DNA of 64,000 nucleotides from Streptomyces olivochromogenes. GTDB taxonomy: Bacteria; Actinomycetota; Actinomycetes; Streptomycetales; Streptomycetaceae. Below are positions 8,515 through 16,978 of this stretch, one piece after another. Within the stretch, counting starts at the first letter, position 1. Each line of letters starts with the position of its first letter. Below the pieces are notes generated by a model that worked only from the letters and a program-made list of their open reading frames with translations, ran no database searches and was not told where the DNA came from. The stretch lies in NCBI RefSeq assembly GCF_001514115.1, contig NZ_KQ948468.1:62001-126000 (forward strand). The letters run 5' to 3'. Made by a program: the position numbers and the translations under genes.

Positions 8515-10833
8515 GTGACAGCGAAGTCCGCAGCCGCGGCGGCACGGGCCACCGTGTACGGCTACCCCCGCCAGGGACAGAGCCGGGAACTGAAGAAGGC
8601 GATCGAGGGCTACTGGAAGGGCCGCGTCGACGCCGACGCCCTCCGGGCCACCGCCACCGAACTGCGCCGGGGCAACTGGCGCCAACTGGCCGAGGCCGGC
8701 ATCCACGAGGTACCCACCGGCGACTTCTCGTACTACGACCACGTCCTGGACACCAGCGTCATGGTCGGCGCGATCCCCGAACGCCACCGCGCCGCCGTCG
8801 AGGCCGACGCGTTGGACGGCTACTTCGCGATGGCGCGCGGCACCCAGGACGCGGCGCCGCTGGAGATGACGAAGTGGTTCGACACCAACTACCACTACCT
8901 GGTGCCCGAGTTGGGCCCGGACACCGTCTTCACGGCCGATTCCACCAAGCAGGTCGCCGAGTTGGGCCAAGCCCTCGCCCTCGGCCTCACCGCGCGCCCC
9001 GTCCTCGTGGGCCCCGTCACCTATCTCCTGCTCGCCAAGCCCGCGCCGGGCGTGGCCGCGGCCTTCGATCCGCTGACGCTCCTCGACCGGCTGCTGCCCG
9101 TGTACGCCCAAGTCCTCACCGACCTCCGCACGGCCGGCGCCGAGTGGGTGCAGCTCGACGAGCCGGCCCTGGTCCAGGACCGTACGCCCGCCGAGCTGAA
9201 CGCCGCCGCGCGCGCCTACCGCGACCTGGGAGGGCTCATCGACCGCCCGAAGCTGCTGGTCGCCTCGTACTTCGACCGGCTCGGTGACGCGCTGCCCGTG
9301 CTCGCCAAGGCTCCGGTGGAAGGCCTGGCGCTCGACTTCACCGAGGCCGCCGCCGCGAACCTGGACGCGCTCGCCGCCGTGGGCGGACTGCCCGGCAAGC
9401 GCCTGGTCGCCGGTGTCGTCAACGGGCGCAACATCTGGGTCAACGACCTGGAGAAGTCCCTCGCCACCCTCGGCACCCTGCTCGCACTGGCCGACCGGGT
9501 CGACGTGGCCGCCTCCTGCTCGCTGCTGCACGTCCCGCTCGACGCCACCGCCGAACGCGACATCGAGCCGCAGATCCTGCGCTGGCTCGCCTTCGCCCGC
9601 CAGAAGACCGCCGAGATCGTCACCCTCGCCAAGGGCCTCGGGGGCGGCACCGACACCATCGCGGCCGAACTCGCCGCCAACCGGGCCGACCTGGCCTCCC
9701 GCGCCGGCTCGGCGCTCACCCACGACCCCGCGGTACGCGCCCGCACCGCCGCCGTCACGGCCACCGACGCCCGCCGCTCCCAGCCCTACCCCGAACGGGC
9801 CGCCGCCCAGCGCGCCCACCTGCGGCTGCCCCTGCTGCCGACCACCACCATCGGCTCCTTCCCGCAGACCACCGAGCTGCGCACCGCGCGGGCGGACCTG
9901 CGCGCGGGACGGATCGACAGCGCCGGGTACGAGGAACGCATCAGGGCCGAGATCGGCGAGGTGATCTCCTTCCAGGAGAAGACCGGCCTCGACGTCCTCG
10001 TGCACGGCGAGGCCGAACGCAACGACATGGTCCAGTACTTCGCCGAGCAGCTCACCGGCTACCTCGCCACGCAGCACGGCTGGGTCCAGTCCTACGGCAC
10101 CCGCTACGTACGCCCGCCGATCCTGGCCGGTGACATCTCCCGCCCGGAAGCGATGACGGTGCGCTGGACGACGTACGCCCAGTCCCTCACCACCAAGCCG
10201 GTCAAGGGCATGCTCACCGGCCCGGTCACGATGCTCGCCTGGTCCTTCGTCCGCGACGACCAGCCGCTCGCCGACACCGCCCGGCAGGTCGCCCTCGCCC
10301 TGCGCGACGAGGTGAACGACCTTGAGGCGGCGGGGACTTCGGTCATCCAGGTGGACGAACCCGCGCTGCGCGAGACCCTGCCCCTGCGCGCCTGCGACCA
10401 TCCGGAGTATCTGGCGTGGGCCACCGAGGTGTTCCGCCTCACCACCGCGGGCGTACGCCCGGACACCCAGATCCACACCCACATGTGCTACGCCGAGTTC
10501 GGCGACATCGTCGAGGCCATCGACGACCTCGACGCCGACGTCATCAGCCTCGAGGCCGCCCGCTCCCACATGCAGGTCGCCCGCGAACTCGCCGAACACG
10601 GCTACCCGCGCGAGGCCGGACCCGGCGTGTACGACATCCACTCCCCACGCGTACCCGGCGCGGACGAGGCGGCGGCCCTGCTGCGCAAGGGACTTGAGGC
10701 CATCCCCGCGGAACGACTGTGGGTCAACCCCGACTGCGGCCTGAAGACCCGCGCCTGGCCCGAGACCCGCGCCTCGCTGGAGAACCTGGTCACCGCGGCC
10801 CGGACGGTCCGCACGGAGCTGTCCACGTCCTGA
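8515..10833 (+). CDS. metE: Cobalamin-independent methionine synthase
   Basis: 772 residues from the GTG at 8515, preceded by GAAGGAGATTTCC; this is the usual MetE length. It transfers the methyl group of 5-methyltetrahydropteroyltri-glutamate to homocysteine in the cytosol. The N-terminal domain starts VYGYPRQGQSRELKKAIEGYW; the C-terminal catalytic domain has TTTIGSFPQTTELR (about residue 443), VHGEAERNDMVQYFAEQL, HTHMCYAEF with the zinc ligands His and Cys (about residues 655-660) and VNPDCGLKTR with the second zinc Cys near the end. Controlled by the upstream riboswitch; a strong terminator follows. Confidence 0.97.
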   Translation: MTAKSAAAAARATVYGYPRQGQSRELKKAIEGYWKGRVDADALRATATELRRGNWRQLAEAGIHEVPTGDFSYYDHVLDTSVMVGAIPERHRAAVEADALDGYFAMARGTQDAAPLEMTKWFDTNYHYLVPELGPDTVFTADSTKQVAELGQALALGLTARPVLVGPVTYLLLAKPAPGVAAAFDPLTLLDRLLPVYAQVLTDLRTAGAEWVQLDEPALVQDRTPAELNAAARAYRDLGGLIDRPKLLVASYFDRLGDALPVLAKAPVEGLALDFTEAAAANLDALAAVGGLPGKRLVAGVVNGRNIWVNDLEKSLATLGTLLALADRVDVAASCSLLHVPLDATAERDIEPQILRWLAFARQKTAEIVTLAKGLGGGTDTIAAELAANRADLASRAGSALTHDPAVRARTAAVTATDARRSQPYPERAAAQRAHLRLPLLPTTTIGSFPQTTELRTARADLRAGRIDSAGYEERIRAEIGEVISFQEKTGLDVLVHGEAERNDMVQYFAEQLTGYLATQHGWVQSYGTRYVRPPILAGDISRPEAMTVRWTTYAQSLTTKPVKGMLTGPVTMLAWSFVRDDQPLADTARQVALALRDEVNDLEAAGTSVIQVDEPALRETLPLRACDHPEYLAWATEVFRLTTAGVRPDTQIHTHMCYAEFGDIVEAIDDLDADVISLEAARSHMQVARELAEHGYPREAGPGVYDIHSPRVPGADEAAALLRKGLEAIPAERLWVNPDCGLKTRAWPETRASLENLVTAARTVRTELSTS

Positions 10834-10844
10834 GCCCGCACGAG

Positions 10845-10879
10845 GGGCCGGGAAAGCACACCCACCACTTTCCCGGCCC
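10845..10879 (+). terminator. Hairpin terminator after metE
   Basis: Perfect 12-bp stem (10845-10856 with 10868-10879) and an 11-base loop, starting 12 bases after the metE stop. No U-tract, as usual in Streptomyces. The remaining 170 bases to the next gene show nothing recognisable. Confidence 0.75.
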
Positions 10880-11047
10880 ACCGGTGGCGCGCTGCGGGGC
10901 GAGGGCGAAGGACACCTCGAAGCCTGCGGCGGAATGCCACGATCGCGAGAACGAACGGCCAGAAGCTGTACGTGGCTCCGCTGTCCGGAAAGGATCGCGA
11001 GGACGACCGGTACCGCCACACGTCGTGCGCACCGTCGGGCCGGTGGC

Positions 11048-11557
11048 TCACGGGCGCCAGTACAGCGCGGGGTCGGGGTGGTTGGTGAAGCCGAGTTCGC
11101 GGTACAGCGGTTCACCCTCGGCGGAGGCGTACAGGTCCACCCGGGCGACCTCACGCTCCCCGAACCAGTCGAGCAGGCCCCGCATGATCGAGCGGCTGTG
11201 ACCGCGCCGCCGGTACGACGGGTCCGTGACCACGCCGATCACGTGCCCGATCCGGCCGTTGCGCAGATGCGGGCCGGGCAACCGCTGCTCGATGGTGGCG
11301 ATCCCACAGGCGGCCAGGCCACGGTCGCCGTCGCCGTCGCTGTCACCGTCCACCACGAGGATGCGCACGGCATCCGCGGTCAGCTGTTCCTTCAGCACCA
11401 CGGCCAGGGCGTCCAGCCAGTCGTCGTCCGCCGACGCGGGGCTGAAGAAGCGACCGCCGAGGTTCTCGAACAGCAGGGCCCGCAGACGTACGAGCTCCAC
11501 CAGGTCGTACTCCACCGCCTGTCGCACGGCCGGCCCGTCTCCTTCGCGTTGTCCCAT
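11048..11557 (-). CDS. GNAT-family N-acetyltransferase
   Basis: 169 residues. The acetyl-CoA-binding motif A is visible as GHVIGVVTDPSYRRRGHSRSIMRGLLDWFGER (about residues 103-135), followed by motif B RVDLYASAEGEPLYRELGF. Substrate cannot be inferred. Starts at the ATG 11555-11557 and is divergent from the CGNR gene with only 26 bases between the start codons, so the promoters must overlap or one transcript is leaderless. Confidence 0.85.
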   Translation of the reverse strand: MGQREGDGPAVRQAVEYDLVELVRLRALLFENLGGRFFSPASADDDWLDALAVVLKEQLTADAVRILVVDGDSDGDGDRGLAACGIATIEQRLPGPHLRNGRIGHVIGVVTDPSYRRRGHSRSIMRGLLDWFGEREVARVDLYASAEGEPLYRELGFTNHPDPALYWRP

Positions 11558-11583
11558 GCCGACCAGACTGGTGTAATGGTCTT

Positions 11584-12102
11584 ATGCACCTCAACCCTTA
11601 CGGCGAGGATGCCGTGAACCTGGCCGCCGATCTGGCCAACCGACGCCCGGCCGGCACCGAGGAGCTCGCGGAGCGCTGCCGCGCCGCCGGGCTGGTGCTG
11701 GAGCACCCTGCCACTGCCCAGGACCTCGACCGCACCCAGGACGCACTGGAGGCGTGGGAGAAGGTCGTCGATGCCACCGACGAACATGAACGGGCCGAGC
11801 TGCTCAACCGGATGCTGGCGGCGGCCGCCGCCCACCCGCGGATGACCAACCACGCCGGCAGCGGCTGGCACCTGCACTTCCGCGACGACCGGCAGACACT
11901 CGGCTCCGTACTGTTCTCACTCATCGCCGTTGGTACCGCACTGCACCTGACCGGACGAGGCATGCACCGCCTCCGACGCTGCGCCGTGAGCGAGTGCACC
12001 ACGATCTTCGCCGACACCTCCCGCACCGGACGGCAGCGGTACTGCTCCCCACGCTGCGCCAACCGCGACGCGGTACGCCGCCACCGGGCACGCGGCGTTT
12101 GA
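11584..12102 (+). CDS. CGNR zinc-finger (ABATE-domain) putative regulator
   Basis: 172 residues. The N-terminal part (LAADLANRRPAGTEELAERCRAAG) resembles the ABATE stress-response domain, and the C-terminal 45 residues carry the CGNR zinc finger: LRRCAVSECTTIFADTSRTGRQRYCSPRCANRDAVRRHRAR, with Cys pairs C..C and C..C and the CANR variant of CGNR. Such proteins are thought to be DNA-binding regulators. Divergent from the GNAT gene, which may be its target. Confidence 0.87.
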   Translation: MHLNPYGEDAVNLAADLANRRPAGTEELAERCRAAGLVLEHPATAQDLDRTQDALEAWEKVVDATDEHERAELLNRMLAAAAAHPRMTNHAGSGWHLHFRDDRQTLGSVLFSLIAVGTALHLTGRGMHRLRRCAVSECTTIFADTSRTGRQRYCSPRCANRDAVRRHRARGV

Positions 12103-12212
12103 CGAGGGTCGCGAGCTGCCTCTATCCCCCACGTGGCCAGTAGAGCATCCTCAGGGATGAAGTCCGGAAGAACGCGGCCCCAGAGCCGATTCGGTAGAGT
12201 TGGAGAGACACC

Positions 12213-12938
12213 GTGTTTTACTACGTGCTCAAATACGTGCTTCTGGGTCCACTGTTGAGGCTGGTGTTCCGGCCCCGGATCGAGGGCCTTGAGCACATAC
12301 CGGCGTCGGGTCCCGCCATCGTGGCCGGCAACCATCTCTCGTTCTCGGACCACTTCCTGATGCCCGCGATCCTGAAGCGGCGGATCACCTTCCTGGCGAA
12401 GGCCGAGTACTTCACGGGGCCCGGTATCAAGGGACGGCTGACGGCCGCCTTCTTCCGCAGCGCCGGGCAGATCCCGGTGGACCGCTCCGGCAAGGACGCG
12501 GGCCAGGCGGCGATCCGCGAGGGACTGGGCGTGCTGCGCAAGGACGAACTGCTCGGCATCTACCCGGAGGGGACGCGTTCGCACGACGGGCGCCTCTACA
12601 AGGGCAAGGTCGGCGTCGCGGTCATGGCGCTGAAGGCCGGGGTTCCGGTCATCCCCTGCGCCATGATCGGCACCTTCGAGGCGCAGCCGCCGGGCCAGAA
12701 GATCCCGAGCCTCCACCCCGTGGTGATCCGCTTCGGGAAGCCCCTCGACTTCTCCCGCTACGCCGGGATGGAGAGCGAGAAGGCCATCCTGCGCGCCGTC
12801 ACCGACGAGATCATGTACGCCATCCTCACCCTCTCCGAGCAGGAGTACGTCGACCGGTACGCGGCCGTCGTCAAGGCGGAGGAGGCGGCCGAGGCCGCGG
12901 CCCAGGCCCGCAAGTTCCCGCGGATGCCGTTGAGCTGA
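12213..12938 (+). CDS. 1-acyl-glycerol-3-phosphate acyltransferase (PlsC type)
   Basis: 241 residues from a GTG start with GTTGGAGAG upstream. Catalytic NHxxxxD is seen as NHLSFSD near residue 43 and the substrate-binding EGTRS near residue 124; FxxR-type and VPVIPC blocks follow. The enzyme acylates lysophosphatidate at the membrane in phospholipid synthesis. The N-terminal stretch YYVLKYVLLGPLLRLVF is a probable membrane-association helix; an Ala/Glu-rich C-terminus is common in actinobacterial members. Confidence 0.92.
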   Translation: MFYYVLKYVLLGPLLRLVFRPRIEGLEHIPASGPAIVAGNHLSFSDHFLMPAILKRRITFLAKAEYFTGPGIKGRLTAAFFRSAGQIPVDRSGKDAGQAAIREGLGVLRKDELLGIYPEGTRSHDGRLYKGKVGVAVMALKAGVPVIPCAMIGTFEAQPPGQKIPSLHPVVIRFGKPLDFSRYAGMESEKAILRAVTDEIMYAILTLSEQEYVDRYAAVVKAEEAAEAAAQARKFPRMPLS

Positions 12939-12958
12939 GAGACGCACGGCAGGCAGAA

Positions 12959-12984
12959 GGGGCGGCCGGGGATCCGGCCGCCCC
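12959..12984. terminator. Bidirectional hairpin between plsC and the convergent peptidase gene
   Basis: Perfect 11-bp GC-rich stem (12959-12969 with 12974-12984) and a GGAT loop between two convergent genes, so it can stop transcription from both sides. Confidence 0.8.
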
Positions 12985-13002
12985 TCTGTTGTGCGTGGGG
13001 TG

Positions 13003-14601
13003 TTACGCGGTCGGCGTGGCGTGCGGGGTGCACGTCACATCGGCCGCGTCCGTCTTGCCCGTGAGCAAGTAGGAGTCCACCCGGGTGTTGATGCACGGGT
13101 TGACCAGGCCGGTCACACCGTGCGAGCCCGCACCGTTCTCGGTGATCAGGCGGGAGCCCTTGAAGCGCTTGTGCAGTTCGACGGCGCCGGGGTACGGAGT
13201 GGCGGCGTCACGCGTGGACTGCACGATCAGGACGGCGGGCAGGCCCTTGCCGGTCTTGACGTTCACCGGGGTCTGCTGCTTGACCGGCCAGGTCGCGCAG
13301 GGCAGGTTCATCCACGCGTTGGCCCACGTCATGAACGGGTAGCTCTTGTGGAGCTTCGTGTTGTCCTTGTCCCACTTCGACCAGCTGGTGGGCCACTTGG
13401 CGTCCGCGCACTCGACGGCCGTGTAGACGGCGTTGCCGTTCTCCGAGGCGATGTTGCCCGCGGTGTCGGACAGGTCGGGGGCGGCGGCGTCGACGAGCGC
13501 CTGGGTGTCACCGGCGACGTACTTGCTGAACGCCGTCGCGACCGGCACCCACGACGAGTCGTAGTACGGGGCGCTCTGGAAGAAGGAGATCAGTTCGGCG
13601 GGGCCGACGACGCCACCGAGCGGGCTCTTCTTCGCGGTGGCCCGCAGCTTCAGCCACTGGTCCTGGACCCTGGCGCGGGTGTCGCCGAGGTGGAAGGCGG
13701 CGTCGTTCTTGGCGACCCAGTCCTCCCAGTCCTTCCAGCGGCCCTCGAAGGCGATGTCCTGCTCCAGGTTGGCCTGGTACCAGATGTTCTCCTTCGCCGG
13801 GTTGACGACACTGTCGACGACCATGCGGCGGACGTGGCCCGGGAACAGGGTGCCGTAGACGGCGCCGAGGTAGGTGCCGTAGGAGACGCCCAGGTAGTTG
13901 AGCTTCTTCTCACCGAGTCCGGCCCTGATGACATCCAGGTCGCGGGCGGTGTTGGGCGTGGTCATCTGCGCCAGCATCGCCTTGCCGCTGCGCTTGGCAC
14001 AGCCGTCCGCGTACGCGGCGGCGAGCTTGCGCTGGACGCGCTTGTCGGCCTCGGAGTCCGGGACCGGGTCGGCCTTGGGCGCCTTCACGAACTCCTGCGG
14101 GTCAATGCAGGAGATCGGGGCGGAGTGGCCGACACCGCGCGGGTCGAAGCCCACGAAGTCGTACGCCTTCGAGGTGTTGACCCACAGAGGGGCCTTGGTG
14201 GTGACGCGGCGCGGGAAGCGCATGCCCGAACCACCGGGGCCACCCGGGTTGTAGACGAGCGCGCCCTGGCGCTCCGCCTTGGTCCCGGTGTTCCCGATAC
14301 GGTCGACGGCGAGCTTGATCTGCTTGCCGTAGGGGTGGGCGTAGTCGAGCGGGACGGAGACCCAGCCGCACTGGATCGGCTTCTCGAAGCCCCAGTCCGC
14401 AGGGCAGTCCTGCCAGTTGATCCCGGCCTTCGCGGCTCGGGCGGCGGCGATCGCCGCACCGCGGGCCTCGCGGTCCTGACCGTGCCGCGAGTCGGCGGTG
14501 GCCGACGGCGCCGCGACGGCTCCGGCTATCAGGGTCGCCGTGACGAGTGCTCCGGCCGAAGCGAACGCGGTCAGGCGTCTCGTCGGTCTCTTAGCCCTCA
14601 A
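13003..14601 (-). CDS. Secreted tripeptidyl aminopeptidase-like alpha/beta hydrolase (Tap family)
   Basis: 532 residues. The N-terminal RAKRPTRRLTAFASAGALVTATLIAGAVAAPSATA is a signal peptide with probable cleavage after ATA near residue 37. The alpha/beta-hydrolase core has an oxyanion region YNPGGPGGSGM, nucleophile elbow GVSYGTYLG near residue 218, and the C-terminal Tap-like domain with catalytic His in ENGAGSHGVTG and nearby Cys (NPCINTR). The family removes tripeptides from extracellular proteins. Monocistronic, ending at a shared terminator. Confidence 0.9.
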   Translation of the reverse strand: MRAKRPTRRLTAFASAGALVTATLIAGAVAAPSATADSRHGQDREARGAAIAAARAAKAGINWQDCPADWGFEKPIQCGWVSVPLDYAHPYGKQIKLAVDRIGNTGTKAERQGALVYNPGGPGGSGMRFPRRVTTKAPLWVNTSKAYDFVGFDPRGVGHSAPISCIDPQEFVKAPKADPVPDSEADKRVQRKLAAAYADGCAKRSGKAMLAQMTTPNTARDLDVIRAGLGEKKLNYLGVSYGTYLGAVYGTLFPGHVRRMVVDSVVNPAKENIWYQANLEQDIAFEGRWKDWEDWVAKNDAAFHLGDTRARVQDQWLKLRATAKKSPLGGVVGPAELISFFQSAPYYDSSWVPVATAFSKYVAGDTQALVDAAAPDLSDTAGNIASENGNAVYTAVECADAKWPTSWSKWDKDNTKLHKSYPFMTWANAWMNLPCATWPVKQQTPVNVKTGKGLPAVLIVQSTRDAATPYPGAVELHKRFKGSRLITENGAGSHGVTGLVNPCINTRVDSYLLTGKTDAADVTCTPHATPTA

Positions 14602-14742
14602 GTGGGACCTCCCCGTACATCGTTGCGATTGGTACGGGGATCCTTTCTGCTGTGAGGTCCCTGAGAACAGGGGTGACCGGCCTTCTTTACCATTCCGATA
14701 ACCGGAGCACCAAGTCCCGTTGAGCGGAGAGTACTTGTCGAC

Positions 14743-15504
14743 TTATCGGTCGAGTGTGCGCAAAGCCTCGTCCAGCACGCGCCGCAGTCGCAGCGCGTCC
14801 GGCGCCAGGGCGCTCACCAGAGCCGCGGGCCCGGCAAGCGGCATGAGGGCCGCGTACTCCCCCAACAGCCGCGCCTGCGGCGGCTCACTCTCGAACTCCG
14901 GTCGCACGACGACGAGTTGACCCAGTGCCCGATGTCCCCCGAGCCCCGCGGGACCGTCCCAGCCGCCGGGTGCTCCGGGACCGCACGACAGCTCCTGGTC
15001 CAGCAGCGGCCGTCCGTCGAGCCGTACGGTGAGACGACTGGTGAGCCGTCCGGGTTGCTCGCCGACGCGCCCGAGTACCTGCTCCTCCCGGAAGACGAGC
15101 CGAGCGCCCGAGCGGAGCTCGACGCGCGAGGACACGTACAGGTCACTTCCCTGGGCGGAGATCAACTGCTCGGGCAGCCAGCGCAGTTCACCCCCGCCGG
15201 ACACGTCGAGCCGCACATCGTAACGGGCCTCGCCCTTGGCCTGTCCCGGCAGGGCGATGGTCGCGGCGGCCGATCCGACGTGCAGCCGGGCCCCCTCCCC
15301 CACCTCCGCCTCCACGGCGAAGCGGTCACCGCCGAGCGGCCCGCTCATCGCCCCGACGAGCATGACGCGTGCCTCGTCCCCGCTCGCCCTGGTGCGCCGC
15401 AGGGCGAGCGGCCCTTCTCCTTCCAGCACGGGCAGCGCGGTACCGCCGCGCCCGTCGGCCCGTGCCCCGATCCGTGCGGTGGCCCGCACGCCCGCTGTAG
15501 TCAT
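14743..15504 (-). CDS. ureD: Urease accessory protein UreD
   Basis: 253 residues. UreD forms a scaffold with UreF and UreG that delivers nickel to apo-urease. Family segments include MLVGAMSGPLGGDRFAVEAEVGEGARL, LRWLPEQLISAQGSD and RLVFREEQVLGR. Start at the ATG 15502-15504 overlapping the ureG stop (ATGA), so translation is coupled. Last gene of the minus-strand urease operon. Confidence 0.93.
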   Translation of the reverse strand: MTTAGVRATARIGARADGRGGTALPVLEGEGPLALRRTRASGDEARVMLVGAMSGPLGGDRFAVEAEVGEGARLHVGSAAATIALPGQAKGEARYDVRLDVSGGGELRWLPEQLISAQGSDLYVSSRVELRSGARLVFREEQVLGRVGEQPGRLTSRLTVRLDGRPLLDQELSCGPGAPGGWDGPAGLGGHRALGQLVVVRPEFESEPPQARLLGEYAALMPLAGPAALVSALAPDALRLRRVLDEALRTLDR

Positions 15505-16178
15505 GCCGTCCACGCGGCCAGCCGTTCCCGCACCCACTCGGCGACGGCCGTCACCCCGGCCTCGGTCCGCAGCGACTGGAAGACGACGGGCAGCTCGGCC
15601 CGCTGCGCCTTGGCGTCGGCGGCCATCCGTGCCAGGTCGGACCCCACGTACGGCGCGAGGTCGGTCTTGTTGACGACGAGCAGGTCGGCGGTGGTGACAC
15701 CGGGCCCGCCCTTGCGCGGAATGTCGTCCCCGCCCGCCACGTCGATGACGAAGATCTGCGCGTCCACCAGTCCCTTGGAGAAGGTCGCGGTGAGGTTGTC
15801 GCCCCCGGACTCGACGAGGATGAGGTCCAAGGGCCCCACCTCGTCCTCCAGGTCCTCCACCGCTTCGAGGTTCGCGGAGATGTCGTCCCGGATCGCGGTG
15901 TGCGGGCACGCCCCCGTCTCCACGGCGGTGATCCGCTCCGGCGGGAGCACGGCCTCCCGCAGCAGGAACTCGGCGTCCTCCCGTGTGTAGATGTCGTTCG
16001 TGACGACCGCGAGCGACAGCTCGTCCCGCAGCGCCCGGCAGAGCGCGGCGACGGTCGCCGTCTTCCCGGACCCGACGGGCCCACCGAGCCCGATGCGCAG
16101 AGCACGCCGCGAGCCGTCGGGCCGACGAGCGTCAGCGCTGACGGCCGAGGCCCCGTCGTGGGTATGGTCAAGATGCAC
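15501..16178 (-). CDS. ureG: Urease accessory GTPase UreG
   Basis: 225 residues. SIMIBI-class GTPase with P-loop GPVGSGKTATVAAL near residue 34, the nickel/zinc-binding CPH motif in ETGACPHTAIRDD near residue 88, ESGGDNLTATFS (Walker B/switch region) and guanine-specificity NKTD near residue 168. The N-terminal HLDHTHDG is a short His-rich extension typical of UreG. GTP hydrolysis drives nickel insertion into urease. Separated from ureF by 125 bases that hold a repeat element. Confidence 0.96.
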   Translation of the reverse strand: MHLDHTHDGASAVSADARRPDGSRRALRIGLGGPVGSGKTATVAALCRALRDELSLAVVTNDIYTREDAEFLLREAVLPPERITAVETGACPHTAIRDDISANLEAVEDLEDEVGPLDLILVESGGDNLTATFSKGLVDAQIFVIDVAGGDDIPRKGGPGVTTADLLVVNKTDLAPYVGSDLARMAADAKAQRAELPVVFQSLRTEAGVTAVAEWVRERLAAWTA

Positions 16179-16196
16179 GATACGGCTCCAGCTTCT

Positions 16197-16300
16197 TTCA
16201 GCCCGTCCGGCGTTTGAGGACGAGGCCGTTCAGGCCGATACGGGGGTCTGGGGGCGGAGCCCCCAGGGGACGGGAATGGGTAGGGGCGGCGGGGGCGATC
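16197..16300 (-). repeat. Streptomyces intergenic repeat inside the urease operon
   Basis: Between ureF and ureG lies a sequence I recognise as a dispersed Streptomyces intergenic element: CAGCCCGTCCGGCGTTTGAG, GGGGGTCTGGGGGCGGAGCC, then CCCCAGG and a GGCGGCGGGGGCG tail. The GGGGTCTGGGGGC...GAGCCCCCAGG part can fold into a hairpin. It could act as a processing site or partial terminator lowering ureG/ureD relative to ureABCF. Recognition is from memory of Streptomyces genomes. Confidence 0.6.
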
Positions 16301-16303
16301 CAC

Positions 16304-16978
16304 CTACGACGCGAAGAGCCGTACAGCCCAAGCGGCATGCGCCTGCGCACCGATCTCCAGCAACGGCGCCGACGCCGACGGCAAGGCGTCGACCCCAGCG
16401 TCGACCACGTTGCGCGCCGCGTCGGCCGCCGCACGCGCCACGACGTCCAACTCCGGCGCGAGCCGGGCCAGCACCCCGGTGGCATCGAACGGATCAAGGC
16501 TCAGCAACCGCACGGTCGCGGTCGCCGGACCACTGACGCTCTCGTACGCGGAGCAGTACGCGGCGTCCTCGGGCCCGAGCCCGGCGGCCCGCGCCACCAG
16601 CCCCAGTACGACCGGCTGATGCGCTCCCTTGGGAAAGGCACGCGCCAGGGCGTCGAGTTCCCCGGACGGCCAGGTCGCCCGAGCCGCCCGCATCAGCTGC
16701 CGCCCGAGCCGCCGCGCGGCGACCCGCAGAGCCGGCGACGGCGTGCGGGCGTCCGCGGCCGAGTCCAGCAGTGCCGGATCGACCCCGAGTGCGGCCGCCG
16801 CGGCCAGGGCGGCCGACACCAGCCCCGCCGTGTTGAGGCGTCCCCGGCAGAAGTCCTCCAGGCTCGCCGCCCCGTTGATCCGCCCGGCCTTGACCGCCGC
16901 CTCGGCCCCGCCGGAGTGTGCGTGCCCTCCGGCGGGGAAGCGGCCGTCGGCCAGGACGAGCAGTGCCGCGCGGGACAT
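16304..16978 (-). CDS. ureF: Urease accessory protein UreF
   Basis: 224 residues, all-helical accessory protein that works with UreD and UreG in nickel delivery. Family hallmarks: ALLVLADGRFPAGGHAHSGGAEAAV at the N-terminus, HQPVVLGLVARAAGL, and AAYCSAYESVSGPATATVRLLSLDP. Start ATG 16976-16978 shares one base with the ureC stop, so the genes are translationally coupled. Confidence 0.94.
   Translation of the reverse strand: MSRAALLVLADGRFPAGGHAHSGGAEAAVKAGRINGAASLEDFCRGRLNTAGLVSAALAAAAALGVDPALLDSAADARTPSPALRVAARRLGRQLMRAARATWPSGELDALARAFPKGAHQPVVLGLVARAAGLGPEDAAYCSAYESVSGPATATVRLLSLDPFDATGVLARLAPELDVVARAAADAARNVVDAGVDALPSASAPLLEIGAQAHAAWAVRLFAS

Noticed and set aside
8284..11154. 956-codon open frame on the minus strand across metE
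   Set aside because: Antisense shadow of metE. Low-complexity Gly/Arg/Val-rich translation without motifs, caused by GC-rich codon bias.
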